A DNA stretch of 64,000 nucleotides, taken from NCBI GenBank assembly GCA_023383015.1, contig JAHDXW010000015.1, positions 33,857-97,856 on the forward strand, written 5' to 3'. The position numbers and the translations under genes were made by a program. This document shows, piece by piece, positions 35,132 to 45,625 of this stretch. This DNA is from Paracoccaceae bacterium (GTDB taxonomy: Bacteria > Pseudomonadota > Alphaproteobacteria > Rhodobacterales > Rhodobacteraceae). The notes beneath the pieces are model-generated. The model saw only the letters and a program-made list of their open reading frames with translations, was not told the DNA's origin and made no database searches. Numbering within the stretch: position 1 is the stretch's first letter; the number at the start of each line of letters is the position of its first letter.

Positions 35132-36607
35132 TCACGCCCCCGCCTTGCCGCCCTTGCCCCGCAGGTGCTTGGCCAGCCGCGACCGCTGCGGCGGGCGTCT
35201 GCCGGCATAGGGGTTCTCGGCCGACTGGTCGCGCAGGTGGATGCGGATCGGCGTGCCAGGCAGCGCGAAATCGTCGCGCAGGCCGTTGACGAGGTAGCGC
35301 AGGTAGGCCTCGGGCAGGCGCCGGCCCTGGCTGGCCATGATGACGAAGCCGGGCGGGCGGGTCTTGGCCTGGGTCATGTAGCGCAGCCGGATCCGCCGCC
35401 CGCCGGGAGCCGGCGGCGGATGCGCGGCGACCTTCGCGGCCAGCCACTCGTTCAGCCGCGCCGTCGGCACCCGGCGGTTCCAGACCGCATGGGCCGCCCG
35501 CACCTCCGCATGCAGCCGGTCGAGCCCCTGCCCGCTCAGCGCCGAGACCGGGACCAGCGCCACCCCGCGCAGCTGCGGCAGGAGCCGCGCCAGCATCTCC
35601 TTCAGCTCGGCCAGCCGCGCCGGCCGGTCGTCGACCCGGTCCCACTTGTTGACCGCGATGACAACGGCCCGCCCCTCGGTCTCGGCCAGGTCGGCCAGCC
35701 GCAGGTCCTGGGTCTCGAAGGGCGCGGCGGCATCGAGCAGCAGCACCACCACCTCGGCGAAGCGTACCGCGCGCAGCCCGTCGGCAACCGAGAGCTTCTC
35801 GAGCTTGTCGGTCACGCGGGCCCGGCGGCGCATGCCGGCGGTGTCGAAGATTCGCAGCGGCGTGCCCTCCCACAGCGTCTCGACCGAGATCGCGTCGCGG
35901 GTGATGCCGGCCTCCGGGCCGGTCAGGAGCCGGTCCTCGCCGAGGATGCGGTTGACGAGGGTGGACTTGCCGGCGTTCGGCCGGCCGATCACCGCCACCT
36001 GCAGCGGCCTTGCGGCGGTGGGGCTGAGGTCGGGCCCGGGGCCGTCGCCGTCGGTGACGTCGACATCGACCGCGGGCGCGGCGGCGGCGGTGGCGGCGTC
36101 CTCCGCGGCAGCGGCATCGACCAGCGGGCGCAGGGTGCGGTAGAGATCGTCCATGCCCTCGCCGTGCTCGGCCGAAAGCCGGAGCGGCTCGCCCAGGCCC
36201 AGCGAGAAGGCATCGAGCGCGCCGGCATCGCCGGCCCTGCCCTCGGCCTTGTTGGCCGCGAGGATCACCAGTGCGGCGCTGCGCCGCAGCAGGTCGGCGA
36301 AGACGGCATCGGCCGCCGTCACCCCGGCGCGGGCGTCGATGACGAACAGCACCGCGTCGGCCATGCCCACCGCGCGCTCGGTCAGCCGGCGCATCCGGCC
36401 CGGAAGGCTGTCGTCGCGCACATCCTCCAGCCCGGCGGTGTCGATGACGCGGAAGCGCAGGTCGGCCAGCCGCGCCTCGCCCTCGCGCAGGTCGCGGGTC
36501 ACGCCGGGCTGGTCGTCCACCAGCGCCAGACGGCGGCCGACCAGGCGGTTGAACAGCGTCGACTTGCCGACATTGGGCCGGCCGACGATGGCGAGTGTGA
36601 AGCTCAT
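35132..36607 (-). CDS. der: GTPase Der (EngA), ribosome assembly
   Basis: 491 residues with two tandem GTPase domains: [20 protein letters not shown] at the N-terminus and [16 protein letters not shown] in the second, each followed by its DTAG switch ([16 protein letters not shown]), and a C-terminal KH-like domain ([20 protein letters not shown]). An acidic Ala/Asp-rich linker joins the G domains. It is needed for 50S maturation. It follows the BamB-like gene by 19 bases, the conserved yfgM-bamB-der order. Confidence 0.96.
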   Translation of the reverse strand: MSFTLAIVGRPNVGKSTLFNRLVGRRLALVDDQPGVTRDLREGEARLADLRFRVIDTAGLEDVRDDSLPGRMRRLTERAVGMADAVLFVIDARAGVTAADAVFADLLRRSAALVILAANKAEGRAGDAGALDAFSLGLGEPLRLSAEHGEGMDDLYRTLRPLVDAAAAEDAATAAAAPAVDVDVTDGDGPGPDLSPTAARPLQVAVIGRPNAGKSTLVNRILGEDRLLTGPEAGITRDAISVETLWEGTPLRIFDTAGMRRRARVTDKLEKLSVADGLRAVRFAEVVVLLLDAAAPFETQDLRLADLAETEGRAVVIAVNKWDRVDDRPARLAELKEMLARLLPQLRGVALVPVSALSGQGLDRLHAEVRAAHAVWNRRVPTARLNEWLAAKVAAHPPPAPGGRRIRLRYMTQAKTRPPGFVIMASQGRRLPEAYLRYLVNGLRDDFALPGTPIRIHLRDQSAENPYAGRRPPQRSRLAKHLRGKGGKAGA

Positions 36608-36626
36608 CGGCGCCTCCGGCCGGCGG

Positions 36627-37979
36627 TCAGCGGAAGGCCGCCAGCTGCCCCGCCCGCGTGACGACGTAAAGGGTGCCGTCGACGACGATCGGCGCCGTCG
36701 CCGCGCCGCCGCCGGGAATTGGCAGGCTGGCGGTCTCGGCGCCCGAGACGGGGTCGAAGGCGCGCAGCAGCCCGTCGCCCGAGGCGACCAGAAGTCGCCC
36801 GCCGGCGAGAACCGGGCCGTAATGGGCGTGCACGGCGGCGCGCCGGCGCTCGCGCTCGGTCGTCCAGTGGGGCAGCGGCACCGACCAGACCGTCTCGCCG
36901 CCGGCGGCGTCGACCCGCACGAGCGAGCCGGCATCCGACACCAGGAAGAGCGCATCGCCGACGGGCCAGACCGGGCTGTAGGCACCTTCGGTCGCCGTCC
37001 ACAGCCGCTCGCCGCTGGCGAGGTCGAGCGCCACGAGGCGGCCCGACTGGTTGGCGACATAGGCGACATTGCCCACCACCACCGGGTCGCCGGTGATATC
37101 GGTGATCCCGGTATAGGCAAAGCCGCGGCGCTGGCCGGCGATGGTGGCGCTCCACACCCGCAGACCGCCGCGCTTCAGCGCCGCCACCACCTCGCCCGAG
37201 GTGAAGGAGAACAGCACCAGCCGGTCGGTCACCGCCGGCCCGGGACCGCCGACCATGCCGGCGGGCGACGGCGTGCCGGGGATCTGCCACTGTATGCGGC
37301 CGGCCTCGACCTCGACTGCCCAGCCGGTGCCGTCGGCGGCCACGGCATAGACGAGGTCGCCGTCGGCGGTGGGCGCGGAGGTCACAGGCGCATCGAAGCG
37401 CTGGGTCCAGAGTTCCTCGCCGGTGGCGGGGTCGAGCGCCACGAGCCGGCCGAACCCCGTGGTTGCGAACAGCTTTCCCGCCCCGAGGGCGAGCCCGCCG
37501 CCCGAGGCCGAGGGGTCGCGCTGGCCCGCCGGGGTGAGGTCGCGCTGCCACAGCACGCGCCCGTCGGCCGCCACCGCCGTCACCCGCGCGCGGGCGTCGA
37601 GGGTGAAGACGCGCCCGTCGGCCGCCACCGGGTCGGCGGTGATGCGGAAGCGCCGACCCTCGCCCTCGCCCACCGGCGCGGTCCACGCAAGCGCCAAGGC
37701 GGACGGCAGCGCCGGGTGGTCGATGCGGTGGGCGGGGCCGCCGTTGCGGTGGGTCCAGGCGGAATGGTTGATCGTCGCCGGCAGCGCCAGCGGCACGGGT
37801 GCGGCCGGTTCCGGCACGGCCTCGGCCTGCTCGTCCGTGCCGGCAAGGTCGAGCGGCGCGCGGAGGTCGAGCCGCGGGCCTTCCAGCAGGCGCTCGCGCT
37901 CGGCGCAGGCGGCAAGCGCTAGAAACGCCGCCGCCAGGAGAAGCCCGATCCGGTTGCTGCCCGCCGCCCCGACTGCCAT
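36627..37979 (-). CDS. bamB: BamB-like outer-membrane assembly lipoprotein (PQQ repeats)
   Basis: 450 residues. Signal peptide with lipobox FLALAAC, Cys25 becoming the lipidated residue. The mature part is a beta-propeller of PQQ-like WD repeats, with recurrent [31 protein letters not shown] and [15 protein letters not shown] blocks. BamB helps the BAM complex insert outer-membrane proteins. The gene is embedded between a YfgM-like gene (14 bases upstream) and der, the standard neighbourhood. Confidence 0.9.
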   Translation of the reverse strand: MAVGAAGSNRIGLLLAAAFLALAACAERERLLEGPRLDLRAPLDLAGTDEQAEAVPEPAAPVPLALPATINHSAWTHRNGGPAHRIDHPALPSALALAWTAPVGEGEGRRFRITADPVAADGRVFTLDARARVTAVAADGRVLWQRDLTPAGQRDPSASGGGLALGAGKLFATTGFGRLVALDPATGEELWTQRFDAPVTSAPTADGDLVYAVAADGTGWAVEVEAGRIQWQIPGTPSPAGMVGGPGPAVTDRLVLFSFTSGEVVAALKRGGLRVWSATIAGQRRGFAYTGITDITGDPVVVGNVAYVANQSGRLVALDLASGERLWTATEGAYSPVWPVGDALFLVSDAGSLVRVDAAGGETVWSVPLPHWTTERERRRAAVHAHYGPVLAGGRLLVASGDGLLRAFDPVSGAETASLPIPGGGAATAPIVVDGTLYVVTRAGQLAAFR

Positions 37980-37993
37980 CGCCCGGCGCCCCC

Positions 37994-38650
37994 TCAGCCC
38001 GCCGACCGCGGCGGCGCGGCGATGGCGACGAGAAGCTGCGACACCCGCCGCCGCTGGGCCGAGGTGATCCCCGGCTCGTCAAGAACCTGGTTCAGCAGCG
38101 CCGCCGCGGCCGCGCCGTCGCCCGCCTCGACCCTGAGGATCGCCTGCTGTTCGAGCGCGAGGGCGCGGAACGGCGCCCCCGCAGCGGCGAGCGGCGCAAG
38201 CGCGGCCTCACGCTCGGCCACCGGCATCGCCGTGCCGGCAAGCATCACGCGCTTCAGCGTCGCCAGCGAGCGGTAGCTTGCCGGCAGCGTCGCGTCGGCG
38301 GCCACTGCGGCCAGCCGGGCAAGCGCGGCGTCGCGATCCTCGGCGGCCACCGCCTCGGCCGCGGCGAGCAGCCCCAGGACCGCCCCGCGCCCGCCGGCGG
38401 CGTCGATAGCAGCCAGGGCCCCGGCCCGCCCGGCGCGGTCATCGACCCCAAGCGCCGACAGCACCGCATCGCCGAAGGCCTCGGCCGCGGCACGGTCGCG
38501 CGCCTTTCGCCATTCGTTCCAGGCCGCCCCGCCGACGACCAGCACCACCGCCAGCACCGCGATCCAGCCATAGCGGCGGAACAGCGCGAAAAGTCGGTCG
38601 CGGCGAACCTCCTCGGTCACCTCGGCGATGAAACTGTCCGGATTGCTCAC
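37994..38650 (-). CDS. YfgM-like tetratricopeptide membrane protein
   Basis: 218 residues from a GTG at 38650, chosen because the family starts SNPDSFIAEVTEEVRRDRLF. One membrane segment (YGWIAVLAVVLVVGGAAW, about 27-44) precedes a periplasmic Ala-rich TPR region to the end. In other bacteria YfgM couples the Sec translocon to periplasmic chaperones. GGGAGG is upstream. First gene of the yfgM-bamB-der operon. Confidence 0.82.
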   Translation of the reverse strand: MSNPDSFIAEVTEEVRRDRLFALFRRYGWIAVLAVVLVVGGAAWNEWRKARDRAAAEAFGDAVLSALGVDDRAGRAGALAAIDAAGGRGAVLGLLAAAEAVAAEDRDAALARLAAVAADATLPASYRSLATLKRVMLAGTAMPVAEREAALAPLAAAGAPFRALALEQQAILRVEAGDGAAAAALLNQVLDEPGITSAQRRRVSQLLVAIAAPPRSAG

Positions 38651-38855
38651 GCCCTGCGCCTCCCGATCCGATCTCGTCATAGGGGATGCGCCATGGCTTG
38701 CCAAGCCCGCTGCCCCGTCGCGGTGGCGCGACGCGGAGGCGCTTGAACTTGCCCACATCGGCGCCTAATCTGAACTGGCTAGTTCAGCGTAGAAGGGAAG
38801 AACGCGCCGCGGCCGACTCCGTCCGGAGTGCGGGCACGGCACGACCGAGGTGCCG

Positions 38856-40034
38856 ATGCGTGTTGTGCCCCTGATGACCGCGCTGCTCGTCGCCGGCGCG
38901 CTGTATCTTCTGGTTCTGGACCGGCCGCTGCTGATGGCGGTGGTCAATGCACCCGAAGGCCCCGCGCGCCGGATCGTCGCGGCCGTCGCCGGCCGCGACG
39001 GCGACGCCCCAGCCGTCGCCGCCAGCCTCGCCGCGGCGCCGGTGCCTGCCGAGTCGGCCGCCCCGGCGCATCCCCCGCGCCATGTCTCGGTGATCGCCAG
39101 CCCCAGCCGGGCGCAGAGCATCGACGCGGGCATCCTGCTGCGCGGCCGGACCGAGGCGACGCGCCAGGTCGAGGTGCGCTCGGAGACCGCGGGGCTGGTC
39201 GTCTCGGAGCCGATCCGCAAGGGCAGCTTCGTGGAAGCCGGGACCGTCCTGTGCGAGCTGTCGCCGGGCACCCGGCTGGCCGCGCTGGCCGAGGCCGAGG
39301 CACGGCTGGCCGAGGCGCAGATCAACCTGCGCGCGGCCGAACAGCTGTCGCAGGGCGGCTTTGCCACCGAGACCCGGCTGGCGGCGGCGCGCGCTGCCTT
39401 CCAGTCGGCCGAGGCGATGGTCGAAGCGGCGCGGCGCGAGATCGACCGGCTGCGCATCGCCGCGCCCTTCGCCGGCATCCTCGAGACCGACGCTGCCGAG
39501 ACCGGCAGCCTGCTGCAGCCCGGCGGGCTGTGCGCGACGGTCATCCAGCTCGACCCGATCCGGCTGGTCGGCTTCGTCGCCGAGGCCGACGTCGAGCGCA
39601 TCGCCGCCGGGGCGATGGCCGGGGCGCGGCTGGTGACCGGGCGCGAGATCATGGGCGAGGTCACGTTCCTGTCACGGTCGGCCGACGACCGCACCCGTAC
39701 CTTCCGCGTCGAGATCACGGTGCCCAACCCCGACCTCGGCATCCGCGACGGCCAGACGGCCGAGATCCTGATCGCGGCCCGCGGCACCTCGGCCCATCTC
39801 CTGCCGGCCTCGGCGCTGACGCTGGACGACGCGGGCCGGCTTGGCGTGCGGCTGGTGGACCGCAGCGGTTCCGAGCCCGCCGCCAGCTTCGCCCCCGTCG
39901 GCGTGGTCCGCGACACCGCCGCGGGCGTGTGGGTGACCGGACTGCCCGACACAGCGGAGGTGATCGTCGTCGGCCAGGAGTACGTCAGCGACGGCACTCT
40001 GCTCGCGGTCACCCTGCGGGAGCACGGACGATGA
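38856..40034 (+). CDS. RND efflux membrane-fusion protein (periplasmic adaptor)
   Basis: 392 residues. N-terminal membrane anchor (VVPLMTALLVAGALYLLVLD, no lipobox), then barrel-sandwich/lipoyl half with the GRTEATRQVEVRSETAGLV strand, a coiled-coil hairpin (ALAEAEARLAEAQINLRAAE) and the RIAAPFAGILETDAAETGS return strand. It links the inner-membrane pump to an outer-membrane channel not encoded here. The pump gene overlaps its stop by 4 bases. An alternative GTG start lies two codons upstream. Confidence 0.9.
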   Translation: MRVVPLMTALLVAGALYLLVLDRPLLMAVVNAPEGPARRIVAAVAGRDGDAPAVAASLAAAPVPAESAAPAHPPRHVSVIASPSRAQSIDAGILLRGRTEATRQVEVRSETAGLVVSEPIRKGSFVEAGTVLCELSPGTRLAALAEAEARLAEAQINLRAAEQLSQGGFATETRLAAARAAFQSAEAMVEAARREIDRLRIAAPFAGILETDAAETGSLLQPGGLCATVIQLDPIRLVGFVAEADVERIAAGAMAGARLVTGREIMGEVTFLSRSADDRTRTFRVEITVPNPDLGIRDGQTAEILIAARGTSAHLLPASALTLDDAGRLGVRLVDRSGSEPAASFAPVGVVRDTAAGVWVTGLPDTAEVIVVGQEYVSDGTLLAVTLREHGR

Positions 40035-43000
40035 CAGGCATCGTCGACTGGGCAGCCGCACGGGCCCGCATGGTGCTCGCCTTCATCGTGATGTCGGTTG
40101 CCGCCGGTGCGGTGGCCTATGTCGGCCTGCCCAAGGAGGGCGAGCCCGACATCGAGATCCCGGCGCTGTTCGTCTCGGTCCCCTTCCCCGGCATCTCGGC
40201 GGCTGACAGCGAGCGGCTGCTGGTGAAGGTGATGGAGGCCGAGTTCGCCGATCTCGACGGGCTGAAGAAGATGTCGGGCACCGCCGCGGAAGGCTATGCC
40301 GGCGTCGTGCTCGAGTTCGAGTTCGGCTGGGACAAGGGCCAGACCATCGCCGATGTCCGCGACAAGATGAGCAAGGCGGAGACGCGGTTCCCGGCCGGCT
40401 ACGAGCGGTACTCGCTGAACGAGATCAATTTCTCGCAGTTTCCGGTGATCATCGTGGCGCTGTCGGGGGCGGTGCCCGAGCGGGCGCTGCTGCGCGTCGC
40501 CAAGGACCTCCAGGAGCGGCTGGAATCGCTCGAGCCGGTGCTCGAGGCCGGGCTTGCCGGCCAGCGCGAGGAGATGCTCGAGGTCGTCATCGACCCGCTC
40601 CGGCTGGAGGCCTACGACGTCACCGCCTCCGACCTCATCAGCGTCGTGGTGAACAACAACCGGCTGGTCGCCGCGGGCGAGGTGGAGAATGCCACCGGCA
40701 CGTTCGCGGTCAAGATCCCCGCCTCGTTCCGCAGCCCCGCCGACGTCTACGGGCTGCCGGTCAAGGTGGACGGCGACCGGATGGTGACGCTGGGGGACAT
40801 CGCCGACATCCGCCTGACCTTCGAGGACCGGCGCGGCACCGCCCGCTTCAACGGCGAGACGACGGTGGCGCTGCAGGTGGTCAAGCGCAAGGGGTTCAAC
40901 CTGATCGACGCCACCGAACTCGTCCGGCGCACCGTGGCCGAGACGGCCGCCGGCTGGCCGGAGGAACTGCGCGAGGCGGTGACGGTGTCGACGGCGCTGG
41001 ATCAGTCGACCCAGGTCGCGGCGATGATCGCGCAGCTCGAGGGCTCGGTGCTGACCGCGATCGCGCTGGTGATGATGGTGGTGCTGGCGGCGCTGGGCAC
41101 GCGGTCGGCGCTGCTGGTGGGATTTGCCATCCCAACCTCGTTCCTGCTGACCTTCGCGCTGTTCGCCGCGCTCGGCTTCACCGTCTCCAACATCGTGATG
41201 TTCGCGCTGATCCTGGCCGTGGGCATGCTGGTGGACGGCGCCATCGTGGTGGTGGAGTACGCCGACCGGCGGATCGGCGAGGGCCAGGGCCCGATGCGTG
41301 CCTATGTCGAGGCGGCCAAGCGGATGTTCTGGCCGATCGTGTCGTCGACGGCGACGACGCTCTGCGCCTTCCTGCCGCTGCTGCTATGGCCCGGGGTGGC
41401 AGGCGAGTTCATGGGCATGCTGCCCCTCACCCTGATCTTCGTGCTGATCGCGGCCTTGGTGGTGGCCCTTGTCTACCTGCCGGTGATGGGGGGCGTGTCA
41501 GGGCGCGGCTCGCGCATCCTCGAGCGCGCCTCAGCGGCGCTGCGGCAGCGGCTGCCGTGGGTGGTCCGCGCCGCGCTGGCGGCGGGATCGGTCTGGCTGG
41601 TGTTCGTCGGCGCGATGCAGAGCCTGAACCCCGGCTACCTGTTCGGCGGAACCCCGCCGCTTGCGGGGCCGGCGGCGGCACTGCCGGGGCTCGGGCTGCT
41701 GCTTGCCGGAGCTGTGCTGACATCGGTCACGATCGGCGCGGCGACGCTGCGCCTGGCACCGCGGCGGATCCGCGCGGGCTACCGACGGACGCCGTTCGGC
41801 CGGCTGATCGCCGGGCTCACCGGCAACCCGGTGATGCCGGTCGTGACCGTGGCGGCCGTCGCGGCCTTCATCGCGGGTACCTTCGTCTACTACGGCCAGA
41901 ACAACCGGGGGATGGAGTTCTTCGTGCCGACGGAGCCCGAGCAGGCCATCGTCTTCGTGCGCGCGCGCGGAAACCTGTCGTTGGCCGAGAAGGATGTGCT
42001 GGTGGCCGCGGCCGAGGAGATCGTGCTGCAGACCGAGGGCGTCGCCTCGGCTTTCGCCTTCGCCGGCACGGGCGGGCTGAACAGCAATCTCGCCGGGGCG
42101 AGCGCACCCCTCGACACCATCGGCCAGGTGCAGTTCGAGATGACGCCCTGGGAGGCACGGCGCGGCGACCCCGCGCTGGGTGGCGAGGCCATCGTCGCGC
42201 GGCTGCAGGCACGGCTTGACCGCCTGCCCGGCGTGCGCATCGAGATCATGTCGCAGGCGCAGGGCCCGGGCGCCAGCAAGCCGGTGCACCTGCGGCTGAA
42301 GGGCGACGACTTCGCGGCGCTGCAGGCGGCGGCGGCGACGGTAGCGGGGAAGTTCGCCGCGACCGCGGGGCTGACCGACATCGACGACAGCCGCCCCCTG
42401 CCGGGGATCGACTGGCAGATCGACGTCGACGTGCAGGCCGCCGGCCGCTTCGGGGCCGACGTGGCCGCCGTCGGCGGGATGGTGCAGCTTGTCACCCGCG
42501 GCATCCTGCTGGACCGCATGCGCCCGGACGGCTCGGAGGACGAGATCGAAATCCGCGTCCGCCTGCCCCAGGAGGACCGCGTTCTGTCGACGCTGGACAC
42601 GCTGAAGGTGCGCACCCGCGACGGCCAGGTGCCGCTGTCGAACTTCTCCACCCGGACGCCGGTGCAGAAGCTCGCCCGCATCGACCGCGTCGACCAGAGC
42701 CGCTTTCTCGACGTCCGCGCCGACGTCGCGCCGGGCCTCGTGAACGAGGCGGGCCGGCCGGTCAACGCCGCCGAGCGGATCGAACACCTGTCCCGCTGGC
42801 TGGCCGAGGAGGAACCCCTGCCTGCCGGCGTGACATGGGAGTGGACGGGAGACCAGGCCGACCAGCAGGAATCCACCGCCTTCCTCGGCCAGGCATTCGC
42901 CGCCGCGCTGGGGCTGATGTTCATCATCCTGCTGGCGCAGTTCAACTCGTTCTACAACGCCACGCTGGTGCTGCTGGCGGTGGTGCTGTCGACGGCCGGC

Positions 43001-43609
43001 GTGCTGATCGGGATGCTGGCGATGGACCAGACCTTCTCGGTCATCATGACCGGGACGGGCATCATGGCGCTGGCCGGGATCGTCGTGAACAACAACATCG
43101 TCCTGATCGACACCTACCAGGACTACGCCCGTTACATGCCGCGCATCGAGGCGATCATCCGCACCGCCGAGGACCGCATCCGCCCGGTGTTCCTGACCAC
43201 GGTGACCACAATCGCCGGGCTTCTGCCGATGATGCTGGGCATTTCGCTGGACTTCTTCGCCGGCGGCTACACCATCGACAGCCCCTCGGCGGTGTGGTGG
43301 AAGCAGCTTGCCACGGCGATCGTGTTCGGCCTCGGGGTGGCGACCGTGCTGACGCTGGTCCTGACGCCGGCGCTGCTTGCCCTGCGGGTCTGGCTTGCCG
43401 CCGGCGCCTACGGCACGGCCCGGCTCCTGGCGCGGCTCGCGCTCGGCCGCGACAGCCGGGCGGCGCGGGATGCGGCGCTGACGCGCGCGGCGCGGCGGCA
43501 GCGCGGGCAGGAGATCATCTGGGAGGAAGCGCTGACGCCGGCCGCGCCTGTCCCCGGCGACGCCCGGCCCGGATCCGCGGCCGTGGTGCCGCTGAGGGCC
43601 GCCGAATAG
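40031..43609 (+). CDS. RND efflux pump permease with atypical proton-relay residues
   Basis: 1192 residues, AcrB/HAE superfamily, with twelve predicted membrane helices, two large periplasmic loops and a long hydrophilic C-terminal tail. An extended loop near residues 500-630 carries extra hydrophobic helices. In transmembrane helix 4 the usual Asp-Asp pair reads VGMLVDGAIVVVEY (Asp402, Gly403), and in helix 10 the usual Lys is Asn1020 in GIVVNNNIVLID. Substrate unknown. Co-translated with the adaptor through an ATGA overlap. Confidence 0.9.
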   Translation: MTGIVDWAAARARMVLAFIVMSVAAGAVAYVGLPKEGEPDIEIPALFVSVPFPGISAADSERLLVKVMEAEFADLDGLKKMSGTAAEGYAGVVLEFEFGWDKGQTIADVRDKMSKAETRFPAGYERYSLNEINFSQFPVIIVALSGAVPERALLRVAKDLQERLESLEPVLEAGLAGQREEMLEVVIDPLRLEAYDVTASDLISVVVNNNRLVAAGEVENATGTFAVKIPASFRSPADVYGLPVKVDGDRMVTLGDIADIRLTFEDRRGTARFNGETTVALQVVKRKGFNLIDATELVRRTVAETAAGWPEELREAVTVSTALDQSTQVAAMIAQLEGSVLTAIALVMMVVLAALGTRSALLVGFAIPTSFLLTFALFAALGFTVSNIVMFALILAVGMLVDGAIVVVEYADRRIGEGQGPMRAYVEAAKRMFWPIVSSTATTLCAFLPLLLWPGVAGEFMGMLPLTLIFVLIAALVVALVYLPVMGGVSGRGSRILERASAALRQRLPWVVRAALAAGSVWLVFVGAMQSLNPGYLFGGTPPLAGPAAALPGLGLLLAGAVLTSVTIGAATLRLAPRRIRAGYRRTPFGRLIAGLTGNPVMPVVTVAAVAAFIAGTFVYYGQNNRGMEFFVPTEPEQAIVFVRARGNLSLAEKDVLVAAAEEIVLQTEGVASAFAFAGTGGLNSNLAGASAPLDTIGQVQFEMTPWEARRGDPALGGEAIVARLQARLDRLPGVRIEIMSQAQGPGASKPVHLRLKGDDFAALQAAAATVAGKFAATAGLTDIDDSRPLPGIDWQIDVDVQAAGRFGADVAAVGGMVQLVTRGILLDRMRPDGSEDEIEIRVRLPQEDRVLSTLDTLKVRTRDGQVPLSNFSTRTPVQKLARIDRVDQSRFLDVRADVAPGLVNEAGRPVNAAERIEHLSRWLAEEEPLPAGVTWEWTGDQADQQESTAFLGQAFAAALGLMFIILLAQFNSFYNATLVLLAVVLSTAGVLIGMLAMDQTFSVIMTGTGIMALAGIVVNNNIVLIDTYQDYARYMPRIEAIIRTAEDRIRPVFLTTVTTIAGLLPMMLGISLDFFAGGYTIDSPSAVWWKQLATAIVFGLGVATVLTLVLTPALLALRVWLAAGAYGTARLLARLALGRDSRAARDAALTRAARRQRGQEIIWEEALTPAAPVPGDARPGSAAVVPLRAAE

Positions 43610-43633
43610 GCAGGCCGCGCGGGGCGCGCGGGG

Positions 43634-45493
43634 TCAGGGCAGGGCCGCGGCCCGCTCGCGCAGCCGGGCGGCCTCGGCCGTCTCGCCCAGTTCGTCGCGG
43701 GCGTCGGCAAGCAGGGCAAGCGCCGCCCGCAGCGCCGGGGTGCCAAGCCCGCCCGATTCCCAGGGATGCGGCCGGCCGGCCCCGGCGGCGTGGAACGCCT
43801 CGGCCCAGGCCAGCGCCCGAAGGCGCAGCGCCATGACGGCGGGCAGGTTGAACGGCCCGCGGTCGACGTTGGCGAACTCGCCGGTGATATTTCCCGTCGC
43901 GTCGGTCGTCCAGACGACCTCGAACTCCCAGACCGCCCGGGTCTGCTCGAGCGGGTAGAGCAGCCCCTCCAGGAAGGCGCTCTCAAGTGCCGGGAAGTCC
44001 GCCTCCGGCGCGTCGGGGGACGGCAGCAGCCGCTCGAGCAGGCCGACAAGTTCGGTTCCCCCGGAGACCAGGGCGTCGAGGTCCGGCGGGGCGCCGTGGG
44101 TCAGCAGCCAGGCGGCAAAGCCCTGCCATTTCTCCAGCGCCTCGAGCATGCGCAGCAGCGCCTCGCGGTCGAGCAGGCGACCCTCGGCGCGGGCCAGCGC
44201 ATCGGCCCGCAGGTAGGCCCGCGCCGCGGCCGCATAGGCATCGACGAAGCCCTCGCCCTCGACCTCGGCGCCGGCGAGATAGAGGATGTCGGCGCGCACG
44301 CGCAGGCTGTCGGCCTCGGCGAGGCGGCGGGCCACCAGCACCTCGGCCGCCGCGTCCCCCGCCGCCCGGTCGAGCGCGACGGCCGCGTCGATCTTCTCGC
44401 GGGCGAGCGCAAACGCCCCGAGTTCCAGGGCCGCCAGCGCCTCGTCGCGCAGGGCGGCGGCACGCGGGTCGACCGGCGCGCTCTGGCGGAGCCGCTCCTG
44501 GGTCGCGGCGATTCCGGCCGCGAGCGCATCGAGCCGGCCCTCGTCGATCCACTCTGCCTCGCCGGACGCGAGGACCGCGGCGAAGAGCGGGGCAAGCGGG
44601 ATGTCGGCGACCGCCGCCGCGGCCTCGATGCGGCTGCGGAGGTCGGGCGTCAGCCCGGCCATGGCCAGGAGCAGCCGCTCGCGCTCTCCGGCCTCGGCCC
44701 GGCCAGGATTCAGGAACAGCGGCTCGGGCAGCCCGGATTCCACATAGGGAAGCTGGCGCCCACGCGTCCGGTCGTAGACATCCTGCTGCACGAGGACGAG
44801 GGCGGTGCGCACGTCCACGCCCTCGGTTGCGAGGAACCGCGCCAGCGCCGCGGTGAAGGGAGAATTGGCGCCCGTACCGTCGGCGGCCGTCTCGCCCGGG
44901 GCGGCAGCGAAGGCATAGACGACCCCCTCCGAGCGCCCCATCAGCCGCAACCCGGGCGAGACCCCGGATGTCCCGGGCAGCGCCACCGGGGTTGCCCCCC
45001 GGCCGGTATCGCCGCCGGCGTCCAGCCAAAAGGGATCGTCGCGGCAGGCGTCGACCACGACAAGGACCCGCCGCGCCACCCGCCGCGCGACCGCGACAAC
45101 CTCCTCCAGTGGCAGGCCGGTTGCGGACAGCGCCGCGGCGTCGGTCACCTCGGCATCCACCGGCAGCAGCAGGTTGCGCCCCCCGACCTCGACCGCATGG
45201 CCGGCGAAGAACACGACGGCGACCTCGGCCCCGGCGGCATCCTCCTCGAAATCGCGCAGGGCCCGGCGCATGCGCCGAAGGTCTCGGTCGGGCTCGTGCT
45301 CGACCTCGAAGCCGAGTGTCTCGAGCTCGGCCGTCACCGCCGCGGCATCGGCCAAGGGATTACGCAAGGGGCGCAGCGAAAGGTAGGCCCCGGTGCCGAA
45401 GACGACGGCCACGCGCCGTTCGGCCTGGGCAGCGCCCGGGGCCATGGCGGTGGCAAGAAGCACGGCAATCAGTAAAGCGACGGCACGCAGCAT
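43634..45493 (-). CDS. Secreted caspase-family (C14) protein
   Basis: 619 residues. Signal peptide 1-24 (ends PGAAQA), then a caspase-like p20 domain: RVAVVFGTGAYLSLRPLRNP, catalytic dyad His99 in FFAGHAVEVGG and Cys150 in VVVDACRDDPF. Residues 280-619 are helical, TPR-like, with an Ala/Leu-rich repeat texture and a degraded C-terminal domain with a possible polypeptide-binding role. Secreted orthocaspase-like proteins occur widely in alphaproteobacteria; targets are unknown. The ATG at 45493 was picked for the signal peptide. Convergent with the RND genes. Confidence 0.82.
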   Translation of the reverse strand: MLRAVALLIAVLLATAMAPGAAQAERRVAVVFGTGAYLSLRPLRNPLADAAAVTAELETLGFEVEHEPDRDLRRMRRALRDFEEDAAGAEVAVVFFAGHAVEVGGRNLLLPVDAEVTDAAALSATGLPLEEVVAVARRVARRVLVVVDACRDDPFWLDAGGDTGRGATPVALPGTSGVSPGLRLMGRSEGVVYAFAAAPGETAADGTGANSPFTAALARFLATEGVDVRTALVLVQQDVYDRTRGRQLPYVESGLPEPLFLNPGRAEAGERERLLLAMAGLTPDLRSRIEAAAAVADIPLAPLFAAVLASGEAEWIDEGRLDALAAGIAATQERLRQSAPVDPRAAALRDEALAALELGAFALAREKIDAAVALDRAAGDAAAEVLVARRLAEADSLRVRADILYLAGAEVEGEGFVDAYAAAARAYLRADALARAEGRLLDREALLRMLEALEKWQGFAAWLLTHGAPPDLDALVSGGTELVGLLERLLPSPDAPEADFPALESAFLEGLLYPLEQTRAVWEFEVVWTTDATGNITGEFANVDRGPFNLPAVMALRLRALAWAEAFHAAGAGRPHPWESGGLGTPALRAALALLADARDELGETAEAARLRERAAALP

Positions 45494-45625
45494 GGCTGCC
45501 CCCCCCCGCCTGCCCACGGCACGACGCACCGTTTCGGTTCCCCGGTGCGGTCTGGCGGGCATGATCGCCCGGTGCCGACCAACGGGCAACCCCCCGCCCG
45601 GCCGGGCACCGGCGCCGGCCCGCCC

